This document shows, in pieces, positions 9,533-18,133 of a stretch of DNA of 64,000 bases. Numbering within the stretch: position 1 is the first letter of the stretch; each line of letters starts with the position of its first letter. A program made the translations under genes and the position numbers. This DNA comes from Micromonospora sp. NBC_00421. GTDB lineage: Bacteria > Actinomycetota > Actinomycetes > Mycobacteriales > Micromonosporaceae. A model generated the notes under the pieces. That model did not search any database. It worked only from the letters and a program-made list of their open reading frames with translations, and was not told where the DNA came from. The DNA lies in contig NZ_CP107929.1 in assembly GCF_036017915.1 (NCBI RefSeq), forward strand, positions 2,449,501 to 2,513,500, written 5' to 3'.

Positions 9533-9720
9533 CACACCCTCCGTTCCGGCGGAACGACCAGCTGGTGAAAAAGCACGAAATCTCCCTAGGTTCCTATAAG
9601 CGCATGAGAGTATCTAAACCCACCAAGTAGCCCGTTAGGCAGTAAAAACAACGTATACGATGCAAACCTCTCCACAGTGCCGAATCCTCGCAATAACGAA
9701 ACAAAACGCAGAGGACGCCA

Positions 9721-11598
9721 ATGAACCACGTAGACCCCCTGCCCGACGACGACCCCATCCAGCGGCGCGATTGGGTCACCCGACGCGCGAAGGCCCTCTC
9801 CTTGCTAACGCTCGACACCGCTTCCTGGTGCGCGGGCTTCCTGATCGCCTCCTGGGCCCGCTACGAGTTCGGCATCACGCCCCGGCAGTGCGCGCTCACC
9901 CTCGGGGCTGCCGGCGTGTGCGCGGTCATCCACGCGGCGTTCGAACAGGTACGGTTCACCGCCCGTGGCCGGCATCCGGTCGGCAGCGTCGGCGAGGCCC
10001 GCGACCTGGGTGGGACGGTGGTGCTGGCCGCCGCCGTGGCGCTGGCCGCGCTGCTACCGATGACCGAACGACCGATCCCGGCCAGCGTGCCGGTCCTCGG
10101 TGCCGCCGTCGCGCTGCTGATGATGGGGGCCGGCCGGGTCACCTACCGGTGGCGACGCGACCGGGACGCCCGACCGGCCCGCTCGGCCGACCGGACCCTC
10201 ATCTACGGGGTCGACGCGGCCAGCGAACGCCTGGCCCGGGTGCTGCTCGGCGACCCGACCAGCGGGTACCTGCCGGTGGGACTGCTCGACGACGACCCCG
10301 ACAAACAGGGGCTGCGGATGGCCGGGCTCCGCGTGCTCGGCGGCCGGAAACAGTTGGTCCAGGCGGTCCGGGACACCCGGGCCGGCACGGTGATCTTCTC
10401 GATCAACGGCTCGGACGCGGCGTTGATGCGCGACGTCCGCAGTCGCACCCTGCAGGCCGGCGCCGCGTTCAAGGTCCTACCGCCCGTACGGGAACTGCTG
10501 GACCGCCCGGTCACCGCCGACGCCGTACGCGACCTGCAACTCACCGACCTGCTCGGCCGGGCCCAACGGGTGGCCGAACTGACCGTGGAGCGCAACGGAC
10601 TGGCCGGACGCCGGGTCCTGGTCACCGGGGCCGGTGGCTCGATCGGCTCGGAGCTGTGCCGGCAGATCGCCCGCTGTGACCCCGGTGAGCTGATGATGCT
10701 GGACCGGGACGAGTCCGCGCTGCACGCGCTGCAGATGTCCCTGCACGGCCGGGCGCTGCTGGACGGGCCGGAGCTGATCCTCGCCGACATCCGCGACGGT
10801 GACGGCATCGCCCGGGTGATCGCCGACCGACGGCCCGACATCGTCTTCCACGCCGCCGCCCTCAAGCACCTCACACTGCTGCAACGGCATCCGGGCGAGG
10901 CGGTCAAGACCAACGTCCAGGGCACCCTGAACGTGCTGGAGGCATGCCGCGACGTCGCCGAGTTCGTGAACATCTCCACCGACAAGGCGGCCAACCCGAT
11001 CAGCGTGCTCGGCTACTCGAAGCGGATCACCGAGCGGCTGATGGCGCACTACGCCGACCGGTACGGCGCGGCGTTCCTCAGCGTCCGCTTCGGTAACGTG
11101 CTCAGCAGCCGCGGTTCGGTGCTCACCGCCTTCCAGGCCCAGGTCCGGGCCGGACTCCCGATCACCGTGACCCACCCGGACGTGACCCGGTACTTCATGA
11201 CCGTGCAGGAGGCGGTGCACCTGGTGCTCCAGGCCGCCGTGCTGGGCCGGGGCGGCGAGGCGTTGGTGCTGGACATGGGCGAGCCGGTCCGCATCGCCGA
11301 GGTGGCCCAGCGGTTGGCCGCCGAGGCGTCCCCATCACCCGAGATCGTCTACACCGGTCTGCGCCCCGGGGAGAAGTTGCACGAGGACCTGTTCGGCGTC
11401 GACGAGATCGACAGCCGTCCGCTGCACCCGCTCATCTCCCACGTACGGGTGCCCGCGCTGGCCCCCGCGGAGCTGGCCGGACTCGACCCGTACGGCGACC
11501 CGGACGAGTTGATCAAGCGGTTGGCGGCGTGCTGCGACGACGACCTCGCCCGGCTCGGCGACTCCGCCCGGCTCTCGTCCCTGCCCTCACCCCGCTGA
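9721..11598 (+). CDS. FlaA1/CapD-type nucleotide-sugar epimerase/dehydratase
   Basis: This 625-residue membrane protein starts with about three to four hydrophobic helices (residues 25-140). A CoA-binding-like domain follows (DRTLIYGVDAASERLARVL), then the extended SDR catalytic domain from about residue 297: VTGAGGSIGSELCRQI, the FHAAALKHLTLL segment, NISTDKAANPISVLGYSK and a TGLRPGEKLHEDL C-terminal motif. The family converts UDP-HexNAc to a 4-keto-6-deoxy or epimerised sugar for surface polysaccharide. The ATG at 9721 is preceded by AGAGGA. The active-site Met/Lys pattern of dehydratases cannot be decided by eye. Six 17-bp tandem repeats begin on its stop codon. Confidence 0.87.
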   Translation: MNHVDPLPDDDPIQRRDWVTRRAKALSLLTLDTASWCAGFLIASWARYEFGITPRQCALTLGAAGVCAVIHAAFEQVRFTARGRHPVGSVGEARDLGGTVVLAAAVALAALLPMTERPIPASVPVLGAAVALLMMGAGRVTYRWRRDRDARPARSADRTLIYGVDAASERLARVLLGDPTSGYLPVGLLDDDPDKQGLRMAGLRVLGGRKQLVQAVRDTRAGTVIFSINGSDAALMRDVRSRTLQAGAAFKVLPPVRELLDRPVTADAVRDLQLTDLLGRAQRVAELTVERNGLAGRRVLVTGAGGSIGSELCRQIARCDPGELMMLDRDESALHALQMSLHGRALLDGPELILADIRDGDGIARVIADRRPDIVFHAAALKHLTLLQRHPGEAVKTNVQGTLNVLEACRDVAEFVNISTDKAANPISVLGYSKRITERLMAHYADRYGAAFLSVRFGNVLSSRGSVLTAFQAQVRAGLPITVTHPDVTRYFMTVQEAVHLVLQAAVLGRGGEALVLDMGEPVRIAEVAQRLAAEASPSPEIVYTGLRPGEKLHEDLFGVDEIDSRPLHPLISHVRVPALAPAELAGLDPYGDPDELIKRLAACCDDDLARLGDSARLSSLPSPR

Positions 11599-11697
11599 GC
11601 CCACCGTCCGCCTGAGCCCACCGTTCGTCTGAGCCCACCGTTCGTCTGAGCCCACCGTTCGTCTGAGCCCACCGTCCGTCTGAGCCCACCGTCCGCC
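11596..11697. repeat. Six tandem 17-bp repeats starting on a stop codon and running into a terminator
   Basis: Units TGAGCCCACCGTYCGYC lie at 11596, 11613, 11630, 11647, 11664 and 11681. Three are identical and the rest differ by C/T changes only. The first TGA is the stop codon of the dehydratase. The last unit supplies most of the left arm of the hairpin at 11686-11737, so each copy could compete for pairing with the right arm. Confidence 0.92.
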
Positions 11698-11737
11698 CGG
11701 TGCCGTCCCGCAGGTGGGGCCACCGGGCGGACGGTGG
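11686..11737. terminator. 17-bp stem terminator between convergent genes
   Basis: Bases 11686-11702 are the exact reverse complement of 11721-11737, with an 18-base loop. The hairpin lies between the plus-strand dehydratase and the minus-strand operon ending at 11745. Confidence 0.8.
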
Positions 11738-11744
11738 TGGTCGG

Positions 11745-11948
11745 TCAGCGACGTCGGTGCGCCGGGCGGTCCCGCTCGTCCGGCTCGGTCTCCTCCAGCG
11801 CCTCGGCGACCGGCTCGGTCAGGTCGTCGCCCGGCACCGCGACCACCTCGGCCAGGTCCTGTTCGTCGGGGCGACCGCCCGCCGGGGGCTGCGGGGCGGT
11901 GGCCCCGCCCGCGAAGGCGTACTCGTTCGGCTCGTCGTGCCGGCTCAT
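11745..11948 (-). CDS. Small acidic protein, unknown function
   Basis: The 67-residue product (MSRHDEPNEYAFAGG...) is rich in Asp, Glu and Pro with a short basic end (DRPAHRRR). It has no signal peptide or membrane helix. ATG 11948 overlaps the stop of the preceding gene as ATGA and also has GGAAGGA at good spacing. I recognise no family. The tight overlap suggests co-expression with the two small membrane proteins upstream. Confidence 0.55.
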   Translation of the reverse strand: MSRHDEPNEYAFAGGATAPQPPAGGRPDEQDLAEVVAVPGDDLTEPVAEALEETEPDERDRPAHRRR

Positions 11949-12307
11949 AGGGGAATCCTTCCCGTCACATCCGGTTCGTGCCCTGCTGACCCCCGGTCGG
12001 GGTGTGATCGGCTTACCCACCCCCGGGGGTCGGTAGTCAGCGACGGGTCGGTGGTCGGTGGTGGCGGGGATGACGGCGGGCCCAGGCCGGCCCAGAGCAG
12101 CCGGCGCAGCGCGATGATCGCCGCCGCCGTCGCCAGCGCCGGCCAGCTCCGCCCGCCCAGCAGCCGGAGCAGACCGGCGGCGACCAGCAGTTCGAGCAGC
12201 ACCCGCAGGGCGGTCCGCCAGGACCGGACGGTCAGCAGCACCACACCACCGACACCGAGGGCGAGCGCGCTCACCACTGTGGCGAGGAAGACCGCGACGC
12301 CGCTCAT
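11945..12307 (-). CDS. Small membrane protein, unknown function
   Basis: This 120-residue protein has two to three hydrophobic segments (about residues 3-28, 34-50 and 54-75: VAVFLATVVSALALGVGG, VLLELLVAAGLLRLL, ALATAAAIIALRRLLW). A hydrophilic Pro/Ser/Thr-rich tail follows. Its ATG overlaps the stop of the DUF1622 gene as ATGA. It is probably a partner of that membrane protein. No named domain is visible. Confidence 0.6.
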   Translation of the reverse strand: MSGVAVFLATVVSALALGVGGVVLLTVRSWRTALRVLLELLVAAGLLRLLGGRSWPALATAAAIIALRRLLWAGLGPPSSPPPPTTDPSLTTDPRGWVSRSHPDRGSAGHEPDVTGRIPL

Positions 12308-12720
12308 CCGGGCGGCCCGCCGTGCCCGCCCCCGGTCGGCGGGCCCGGGGGTGCTCGACCACCGGCGTCCGCGTCGGCGCGCACCTGCCGCTGCTCCTGG
12401 GCGATCTCCCGGCGGAGGACGATGTTCAGCGCGGTCCGGATGGTGGCGATCGCGGCCAACTGACCGAGCTGGGCGAAGCTCGGCGACACCGCGGTACGCA
12501 GGATGTCCGCCGCCAACTGGAACTCCAGGCCGAGGGTGAGGAACCGGCCGAGGGAGAGTCGGATCGGGGTGAACACGGCGGCGCTGCGGTGTCGCAGCCC
12601 CTCGACCACGAACCGCAGCGCCGCCCAGAGCGCACCGACGACGATGACCGTCGCGCCGAGGGTCTCCACCACCCCCACCACGACCATGTCGCCGTGGCGC
12701 AGCAACTCGTCCGCCCTCAC
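12304..12720 (-). CDS. DUF1622 membrane protein
   Basis: This 138-residue protein has a membrane helix near residues 12-36 (GVVETLGATVIVVGALWAAL). The family signature LGRFLTLGLEFQLAADILRTAV is followed by QLGQLAAIATIRTALN, both diagnostic of DUF1622. The family has no known function. The start is uncertain: GTG 12720 has no clear ribosome-binding site, and ATG 12687 is possible. It heads a three-gene set joined by ATGA overlaps. Confidence 0.75.
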   Translation of the reverse strand: MRADELLRHGDMVVVGVVETLGATVIVVGALWAALRFVVEGLRHRSAAVFTPIRLSLGRFLTLGLEFQLAADILRTAVSPSFAQLGQLAAIATIRTALNIVLRREIAQEQRQVRADADAGGRAPPGPPTGGGHGGPPG

Positions 12721-12759
12721 CGGGAGGCGTTACCCGCCCCCGGATCAGCTAGTCGGCCG

Positions 12760-13347
12760 TCAGGACAGCTCCCGCACCGCCTCCAGGATCAGCCACAGGC
12801 CGCAGATGGCGAAGAGCACCGCCGCGCCGTACCGGATGGTCCGCTCCGGCAGATGGCGGCCGAGCATCCGGCCGACCAGGATGGCCAGGGCGTCGGCGGC
12901 CACCATGCCGAGGGTCGAGCCGAGCCAGGTGCCGAACCAGCCGTACTTGGTGGCCAGGGTGATGGTGGCGAGCATCGTCTTGTCGCCCAGCTCGGCCAGG
13001 AAGAACGCGACACCGACGGCGAAGACGGCGGACTTGCCGGTCTTCTCCGCCTTGCGCTTCTCCTCCTCGGTGAGCTTGTCCCCGCGCAGCGTCCAGGCGC
13101 CGAAGCCGAGGAACGCCAGGCCGGCGACCAGGGAGATCCATTCGGTGGGCAACGCGGCGTTCAGGCCGACCCCGATGGCCACCGACGCCAGGTGCACGAT
13201 CGCGGTGGCGACGGTGATGCCGATCAGCACCGGTACGGTCTTGAACCGGGTGGCGAACGTGAGCGCCATGAGCTGGGATTTGTCCCCCAGCTCGGCGACG
13301 AAGATGACGCCGAAGCTGACCACCAGCGCGACGAGGAAACCGTCCAT
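12760..13347 (-). CDS. TMEM165/GDT1 (UPF0016) family Mn/Ca transporter
   Basis: This 195-residue protein has six predicted membrane helices in two homologous halves. Each half carries the family motif E-x-G-D-K-(S/T): VAELGDKSQ near residue 19 and AELGDKT near residue 118. A charged loop (LTEEEKRKAEKTG) separates the halves. The family exports manganese and/or calcium. A yybP-ykoY manganese riboswitch directly upstream (13411-13513) supports a manganese-efflux role. ATG 13347 has GGAAGG at 13358-13353, which can pair with a CCTCCCG segment just upstream, so translation may be gated by the riboswitch. Confidence 0.92.
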   Translation of the reverse strand: MDGFLVALVVSFGVIFVAELGDKSQLMALTFATRFKTVPVLIGITVATAIVHLASVAIGVGLNAALPTEWISLVAGLAFLGFGAWTLRGDKLTEEEKRKAEKTGKSAVFAVGVAFFLAELGDKTMLATITLATKYGWFGTWLGSTLGMVAADALAILVGRMLGRHLPERTIRYGAAVLFAICGLWLILEAVRELS

Positions 13348-13410
13348 GAGAACCTTCCCGATCAGGCCGGGAGGAGGTATGGGGCGCCCTCGACCCGGCT
13401 GTGACAGCCT

Positions 13411-13513
13411 GAGTCGAAGGTCTCGCCCGCCTCACCGTGAGGTGGGGCCGCGTGGCCGGGTGCGGTGCACACCAGTATGTCGACCACGACATTGGGGGCT
13501 ACTCCCCTTCGCG
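13411..13513 (-). ncRNA. yybP-ykoY manganese riboswitch
   Basis: On the minus strand the leader shows the two conserved halves of the aptamer. AAGGGGAGTAGCC is at 13510-13498, followed by GTCGACAT, and GGTGAGGCGGGCGAGACC is at 13436-13419, followed by TTCG. The central helix between them is variable. The class senses Mn2+ and often controls GDT1-type transporters, which is the gene that follows. Downstream, the Shine-Dalgarno sequence GGAAGG (13358-13353) can pair with CCTCCCG at 13374-13368, a likely expression platform acting on translation. Confidence 0.88.
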
Positions 13514-13549
13514 TCCGCCAGCCTAGCCGACCGTCCCGCCCGCCGGGGT

Positions 13550-13575
13550 GTCCGGGTGCACCTCGTCACCCGGAC
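13550..13575 (-). terminator. Hairpin downstream of egtD
   Basis: GTCCGGGTG (13550-13558) pairs with CACCCGGAC (13567-13575). It is 63 bases past the egtD stop and before the riboswitch of the next gene on the same strand, so it probably ends the egt transcript. Confidence 0.5.
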
Positions 13576-13638
13576 CCTCCGTCGGCGGCGCGGGCCGGGC
13601 TGCTCCGGACGGGCGTCACCCGGAACAGCCGGCACGGG

Positions 13639-14610
13639 TCAGGCCGCCTGGGCCAGCGTCACCCCGAACAGGCCGTCCGGGTCGGTCCAGAACTGCGCCG
13701 GACGGAAGCCGGCCGCCGTCAGCTCCGCCGCGATTCCCGCTGGCCGGAACTTCGCCGACACCTCCGTGCGCAACTCCTCGTCGGCGGCGAAGTCGACAGT
13801 CAGGTCGAGCGCACCGACCCGTGCCCGCATGGGCCGGCGGGCCCGCAGCCGCATCTCGATCCACTCCTGTTCGGGGTCCCAGCGGGCCACATGGGCGAAC
13901 GCGTCCGGATCGAAGTCGGCGTCCAACTCCCGGTTGATCACCCGGAGCACGTTGCGGTTGAACTCGGCGGTCACCCCGGCCGCGTCGTCGTAGGCCGGCA
14001 CGATCACCGCCGGGTCCTTGACCAGGTCGGTGCCGATCAGCAGGTGATCGCCCGGCTCCAGGGCCGCCCGCATGGCGGCCAGGAAGCCGGCCCGCTCGGC
14101 CGGCAGCAGATTGCCGATGGTGCCGCCCAGGAAGACCACCAGCCGCCCGCCACCGGTCGGCAGCCGGTCCAGGTGACGGGTGAAGTCACCGACGATGCCG
14201 CGTACCCGCAGCGCCGGGTAGTCGGTGGCGATCTGCGCGGTGGACTGCCGCAGCGCGCTCACCGACACGTCCAGCGGCACGAAGGTGCCCAGCCCGCCGT
14301 GCCGGGTGAACGCGTCCAGCAGCAGCCGGGTCTTCTCCGACGAACCCGAGCCCAGCTCGATCAGCGTCTTCGCCCCGGTCGACCCGGCCACCTCGGCCGC
14401 CCGCTCGGCGAGCACTGCCCGTTCCGCCCGGGTCGGGTAGTACTCCGGCATCCGGGTGATCTCCTCGAACAACTCGCTGCCCCGGGCGTCGTAGAACCAC
14501 TTCGGTGGCAGCCACTTCGGGTCGGCGGCCAGGCCGGTCCGCACATCGGACCGCAGGGCCCGGTCGAGGTCCCGCTCCTCCAGATAGATCTCCAGCGGTT
14601 CCGCGCTCAT
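13639..14610 (-). CDS. egtD: L-histidine N-alpha-methyltransferase EgtD
   Basis: This 323-residue SAM-dependent enzyme trimethylates histidine to hercynine, the first committed step of ergothioneine synthesis. Diagnostic segments are [21 protein letters not shown], the SAM motif [23 protein letters not shown], and [14 protein letters not shown]; the histidine-binding Tyr/Asn region is [16 protein letters not shown]. Length matches EgtD (about 320). ATG 14610 ([10 protein letters not shown]) lies 43 bases after the egtC stop, with GAGGAC upstream. It is the last gene of the egtA-B-C-D order. Confidence 0.95.
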   Translation of the reverse strand: MSAEPLEIYLEERDLDRALRSDVRTGLAADPKWLPPKWFYDARGSELFEEITRMPEYYPTRAERAVLAERAAEVAGSTGAKTLIELGSGSSEKTRLLLDAFTRHGGLGTFVPLDVSVSALRQSTAQIATDYPALRVRGIVGDFTRHLDRLPTGGGRLVVFLGGTIGNLLPAERAGFLAAMRAALEPGDHLLIGTDLVKDPAVIVPAYDDAAGVTAEFNRNVLRVINRELDADFDPDAFAHVARWDPEQEWIEMRLRARRPMRARVGALDLTVDFAADEELRTEVSAKFRPAGIAAELTAAGFRPAQFWTDPDGLFGVTLAQAA

Positions 14611-14652
14611 CAGATGTCCTCTCCTGCACCACAATCGTCCAGTTCCGCACGG

Positions 14653-15393
14653 TCACCCCAGCTCGCCGAGGTGCACCCCGCCCGGCCCCGCCCGCACCCA
14701 CTGCCGGTCGGGCACCTGCTGCCAGTCGGGTGTGTCGTCCACCGGCTCGGAGGCCAACAGCACCGCGTCGCCGGTGACGCGCACCGACAACGCGTGGTCC
14801 CACACGCTCGCCACCACCGACACCCCGTCGGTGAGCAGCAGGTTCAACCGTGATCCCGGGGCCACGGCGGCGACCTCCCGCACCGTCGCGGTGACCGCCT
14901 CCGTCACTGACGCGCCGGCCCGCAACCGGTGCCGCACCAGTGCCCACAGCAATGCCGAGTCGGTCGGCGCGTCGAGGGTGACCAGGTCCCGCACCGGCAG
15001 CCCGCCGGCCAGCGCGAGGATCGAGTCCGGCCAGCCGCGCACCACCCCGTTGTGGCTGAACAGCCACCGCCCCTCGGCGAAGGGCGCGGCGGCGCTCTCC
15101 TGCACCGGCATGCCGACCGTCGCGGAGCGCACCGCCGCCAGCACCGCGCCGGAGAGGGTCACCCCGGCCAGCTCGGGCAGGGTCGGATCAGACCAGATCG
15201 GCCCGGCCCGCCGGTACCGCACCGGGCTCCCGGTGCCGGGATACCAGCCGACGCCGAAGCCGTCCGCGTTGACCGTCCCGCCGCCGCGCATGTCCCGCGG
15301 CGCCCAGGACTGCCGCACCAGCGAATGCGGCGGGTCGTACAGCAGCGTCCGCAGGGTCACCGGGGGGCCGAGGTACGCCAGGTGCCGGCACAT
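14653..15393 (-). CDS. egtC: Gamma-glutamyl-hercynylcysteine sulfoxide hydrolase EgtC
   Basis: This 246-residue class II glutamine-amidotransferase fold enzyme removes the gamma-glutamyl group from the EgtB product. After Met1, Cys2 (MCRHLAYLG) is the N-terminal nucleophile. Further motifs are NADGFGVGWY, the FSHNGVVRGW segment and SALLWAL. ATG 15393 was chosen because the nucleophile must follow the initiator Met. It lies 16 bases downstream of egtB, within the same operon. Confidence 0.95.
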   Translation of the reverse strand: MCRHLAYLGPPVTLRTLLYDPPHSLVRQSWAPRDMRGGGTVNADGFGVGWYPGTGSPVRYRRAGPIWSDPTLPELAGVTLSGAVLAAVRSATVGMPVQESAAAPFAEGRWLFSHNGVVRGWPDSILALAGGLPVRDLVTLDAPTDSALLWALVRHRLRAGASVTEAVTATVREVAAVAPGSRLNLLLTDGVSVVASVWDHALSVRVTGDAVLLASEPVDDTPDWQQVPDRQWVRAGPGGVHLGELG

Positions 15394-15409
15394 CAGGCGA
15401 CGCCGCCGA

Positions 15410-16747
15410 TCACCCGTGGACCTCCTCGGGCCGGGCGTCACGGGCACAGCGGAAGCCGCTGAAGATCTGCCGCCGGATCGGGTGGTCCCAGTTGCGGAAG
15501 GTGCCCCGGCAGGCCGACCGGTCGGTGCCGAACGAGCCACCGCGCAGCACCCGGTAGTCGCCGCCGAAGAACACCTCCGAATACTCCCGATAGGGGAACA
15601 CCGCGAATCCGGGATGGCCGTGGAAGGGGCTGGCCGTCCACTCCCAGACGTCGCCGATCAACTGGTGCACACCGAGCGGCGAGGCACCTGCCGGGTAGGC
15701 ACCGACCGGCGCCGGCCACAGGTGCCGCTGCCCCAGGTTGGCGTGCTCGGCGGTCGGCTCCTCGTCGCCCCACGGCCAACGCCGGGAGCGGCCGGTCGCC
15801 GGATCCCAGCGGGCCGCCTTCTCCCACTCGGCCTCGGTGGGCAGCCGCTTGCCGGCCCACGTCGCGTACGCCTGCGCCTCGTGCCAGCAGACGTGCACCA
15901 CCGGCTCGTCGTCGCGTACCGGTGACCACCGCCCGAACCGCTGACAGGCCCAGCTGTCGCCGTCTCGTCGCCAGTGCATCGGCGCGGTCAGCCCGGCCTC
16001 GGTGCGGTGTCGCCAGCCGGCCGCGCTCCACCAGCGCGGGTCGTCGTACCCGCCGTCGGCGAGGAACTCCCGGTACGCGCCGTTGGTCACCGGCGCGGCG
16101 TCGATGACGTACGCGGGCAGGTCGACGGTGTGCGCCGGCCGTTCGTTGTCCAGCGCCCACGGGTCGGTCGAGGTGCCCATGGTGAACGCTCCCGCCGGCA
16201 CCAGCACCTCGCCGGCGACCCGCGCCCGGGGCTCCGGTGGCGGGGGCGCGTCGAGCACCGGTGGGCCGGACCGTAGCTGGTGGGTGGCGAGCATGGTCTC
16301 GTCGTGCTGCTGCTCGTGCTGCACGATCATGCCGAAGACGAACCCGTCGGCGACCAGCGCCCGGTCGGTGAACCGAATCCCGTCGAGCAGGTCGTGGACC
16401 TTGTCGCGGACGGTCGCCACGTACGCCCGCGCCTCGGCCGGTGGCAGCAGCGGCAACGCGGGCCGGTCCTTGCGGGGCTGCTTGAAGGCGTCGTACAGGT
16501 CGTCGATGTCCTGCCGGACGGGCGCCCGGCCGCCGACGTCACGGACCAGCCAGAGTTCCTCCTGGTTGCCCACGTGGGCGAGGTCCCAGACCAGGGGGGA
16601 CATCAGCGTCGAGTGCTGCCGGACCAGGTCGTCGTCGTCGACGGCGGTGGTGAGCGCGTCGGTGCGGGCCCGGGTCCGGGCCAGTTCGGCGGCGATCCGG
16701 CTGCGCAGTGGTTCGGCCTCGGTGCCCGGTTCTTCGGTGGTGGTCAC
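15410..16747 (-). CDS. egtB: Ergothioneine sulfoxide synthase EgtB
   Basis: This 445-residue non-haem iron enzyme joins gamma-glutamyl-cysteine to hercynine with O2. The N-terminal DinB-like domain provides iron ligands: His in DLAHVGNQEE, and the HEQQHDE motif (H-x3-H-x-E). The C-terminal FGE-sulfatase domain shows PAGAFTMGTSTDPWALDNE, LPTEAEWEKAARW, GDVWEWTASPF and FSGFRCARD. GTG 16747 overlaps the egtA stop as GTGA, a sign of translational coupling. The presence of egtA and egtC implies the mycobacterial-type gamma-Glu-Cys route. Confidence 0.96.
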   Translation of the reverse strand: MTTTEEPGTEAEPLRSRIAAELARTRARTDALTTAVDDDDLVRQHSTLMSPLVWDLAHVGNQEELWLVRDVGGRAPVRQDIDDLYDAFKQPRKDRPALPLLPPAEARAYVATVRDKVHDLLDGIRFTDRALVADGFVFGMIVQHEQQHDETMLATHQLRSGPPVLDAPPPPEPRARVAGEVLVPAGAFTMGTSTDPWALDNERPAHTVDLPAYVIDAAPVTNGAYREFLADGGYDDPRWWSAAGWRHRTEAGLTAPMHWRRDGDSWACQRFGRWSPVRDDEPVVHVCWHEAQAYATWAGKRLPTEAEWEKAARWDPATGRSRRWPWGDEEPTAEHANLGQRHLWPAPVGAYPAGASPLGVHQLIGDVWEWTASPFHGHPGFAVFPYREYSEVFFGGDYRVLRGGSFGTDRSACRGTFRNWDHPIRRQIFSGFRCARDARPEEVHG

Positions 16748-17979
16748 CGGTTCCCCCTCTCCGCGGTGGCGATCCGTCGCCGGATCCTGCGGTCGATCTC
16801 GTCGTGGGTCTCGGTCGGCAGGTCCAGGACCGGCAACGTCTGCCGGGCCAGGTCGAGCAGGGCAGCGGCGGCCGTGGCCAGTGACGGGTCGGCCAGGCCC
16901 TGCCGGGCGGCGGTGTGCCAGCGGTCGGCCACCGGCGTGGCGATGGTCCGGGCCGCCCGGACCGTCCGCTCGTCGTGCAGCAGCGCGGCCAGCACGGCCA
17001 GCGGGACGGTCCAGTCCCGGCCGGGCTGGGTGTCGAGGTAGCGGACCTCCAGGTAGCCGCGCGGGCGGACCGGCGGGAAGAGCGTGCTGACGTGGTATTC
17101 CAGGTCGTCGGTGGTGGGTGGGAACGGCAGCGCCCCGGCTATCCAGTCGGCGAAGGTGATCCCCGGCGGTGGCGTCCAGTCCGGGCCGTCGTGCCGTAGG
17201 CAGAGCAGCGGCGCGGCGAGGACGTACTCGGTCCAGGCGGCGACCGGGTCCCGGTCCGGGTGGTGTGCCGACCAGACCGGGCCGGTGCGGGTCGGGTCGA
17301 TGTCCATCCAGGCGGCCATCCGGGCGGACGCCAAGCCGGTACGCCGGCCGGCGTGCCGGTCGGCCGTGGCGAAGGCCGCCACCAGCGGTGGCCCCATCGC
17401 GTGCACCGCCGCCCAGCGGTCGGGCAGCCCGGCCGGCTCACCGATGTCGAGGCAGACCTGGAGGCCTGCGGTGCTGTACATCATGGTCCGCCCGGCCGGG
17501 CCACGGCGGTCGAAGACGCAGCGCATGGCGCGGTAGCGCGGGGTGTCGACCACCGCTCGCGGGGCCCGCCACGGGTCGATGCCCGTCCGCCCGAGCACCA
17601 GGCCGGCGCGGGCGAGCAGGGCGTCGAGTTCGTCGATGTCGGCCTGGGTCGCCGAGACCAGCGCGGCGACCGAGGTTCGCGGCGCGGTGGACACCTCCAC
17701 CTGGCCGCCCGGCTCGACGGTCACGGTGCTGCCGTGCCGCAGGGGGCGGGCCGGGCTGGTGTCGTCCAGGGTGGGTGGGCTGTGCGGCCCGAGTGCCGTC
17801 CGTAGCCGCGCCCGGTCCAGTGGCCGGGCGGGATCGGCGGCGTCGTGGACTGTCCATTCCAGTTCGACGCCGGTGAGGGTGGGTGGCCCGGTCTTGAAGC
17901 AGATCCGGGCGAGGTATCCGGCCGCGCCGGCCACCTCCCCGAGCACGGTCGACCGGTCCAGCTCCGGCGACGTCACCAC
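16744..17979 (-). CDS. egtA: Glutamate-cysteine ligase EgtA
   Basis: The enzyme of about 411 residues makes gamma-glutamyl-cysteine from Glu, Cys and ATP for the EgtB step. It matches the actinobacterial GCS2-like EgtA: FKTGPPTLTGVELEW (ATP/Glu site), PGGQVEVSTAP, the MMYSTAGLQVCLDIGE segment, WMDIDPTRTGPVW, and the C-terminal PRGYLEVRYLDTQPG. The tandem GTG codons at 17979 and 17976 both fit. GGGGAGGAG eight bases upstream favours 17979. It is the first gene of the operon; 154 bases separate it from the next minus-strand gene upstream. Confidence 0.93.
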   Translation of the reverse strand: MVTSPELDRSTVLGEVAGAAGYLARICFKTGPPTLTGVELEWTVHDAADPARPLDRARLRTALGPHSPPTLDDTSPARPLRHGSTVTVEPGGQVEVSTAPRTSVAALVSATQADIDELDALLARAGLVLGRTGIDPWRAPRAVVDTPRYRAMRCVFDRRGPAGRTMMYSTAGLQVCLDIGEPAGLPDRWAAVHAMGPPLVAAFATADRHAGRRTGLASARMAAWMDIDPTRTGPVWSAHHPDRDPVAAWTEYVLAAPLLCLRHDGPDWTPPPGITFADWIAGALPFPPTTDDLEYHVSTLFPPVRPRGYLEVRYLDTQPGRDWTVPLAVLAALLHDERTVRAARTIATPVADRWHTAARQGLADPSLATAAAALLDLARQTLPVLDLPTETHDEIDRRIRRRIATAERGNR

Positions 17980-18133
17980 GAGATGGTCTCCTCCCCACGC
18001 TGGGATCCGGCCGTACTGGCCGGGCGGGGCAGGGCCGTCGGCTGGCCGCCCCGTTCCTCCATCCTCCGTCCAACGGACCGATCGCGCAGACCCGATGGAA
18101 GAAACTCCCGGTGTCGCCCCGTCGACCAGTCGG

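Noticed and set aside
11596..11697. CRISPR or coding repeat
   Set aside because: The 17-bp units have no spacers and follow a stop codon; the reverse-strand frame through them has no gene features.
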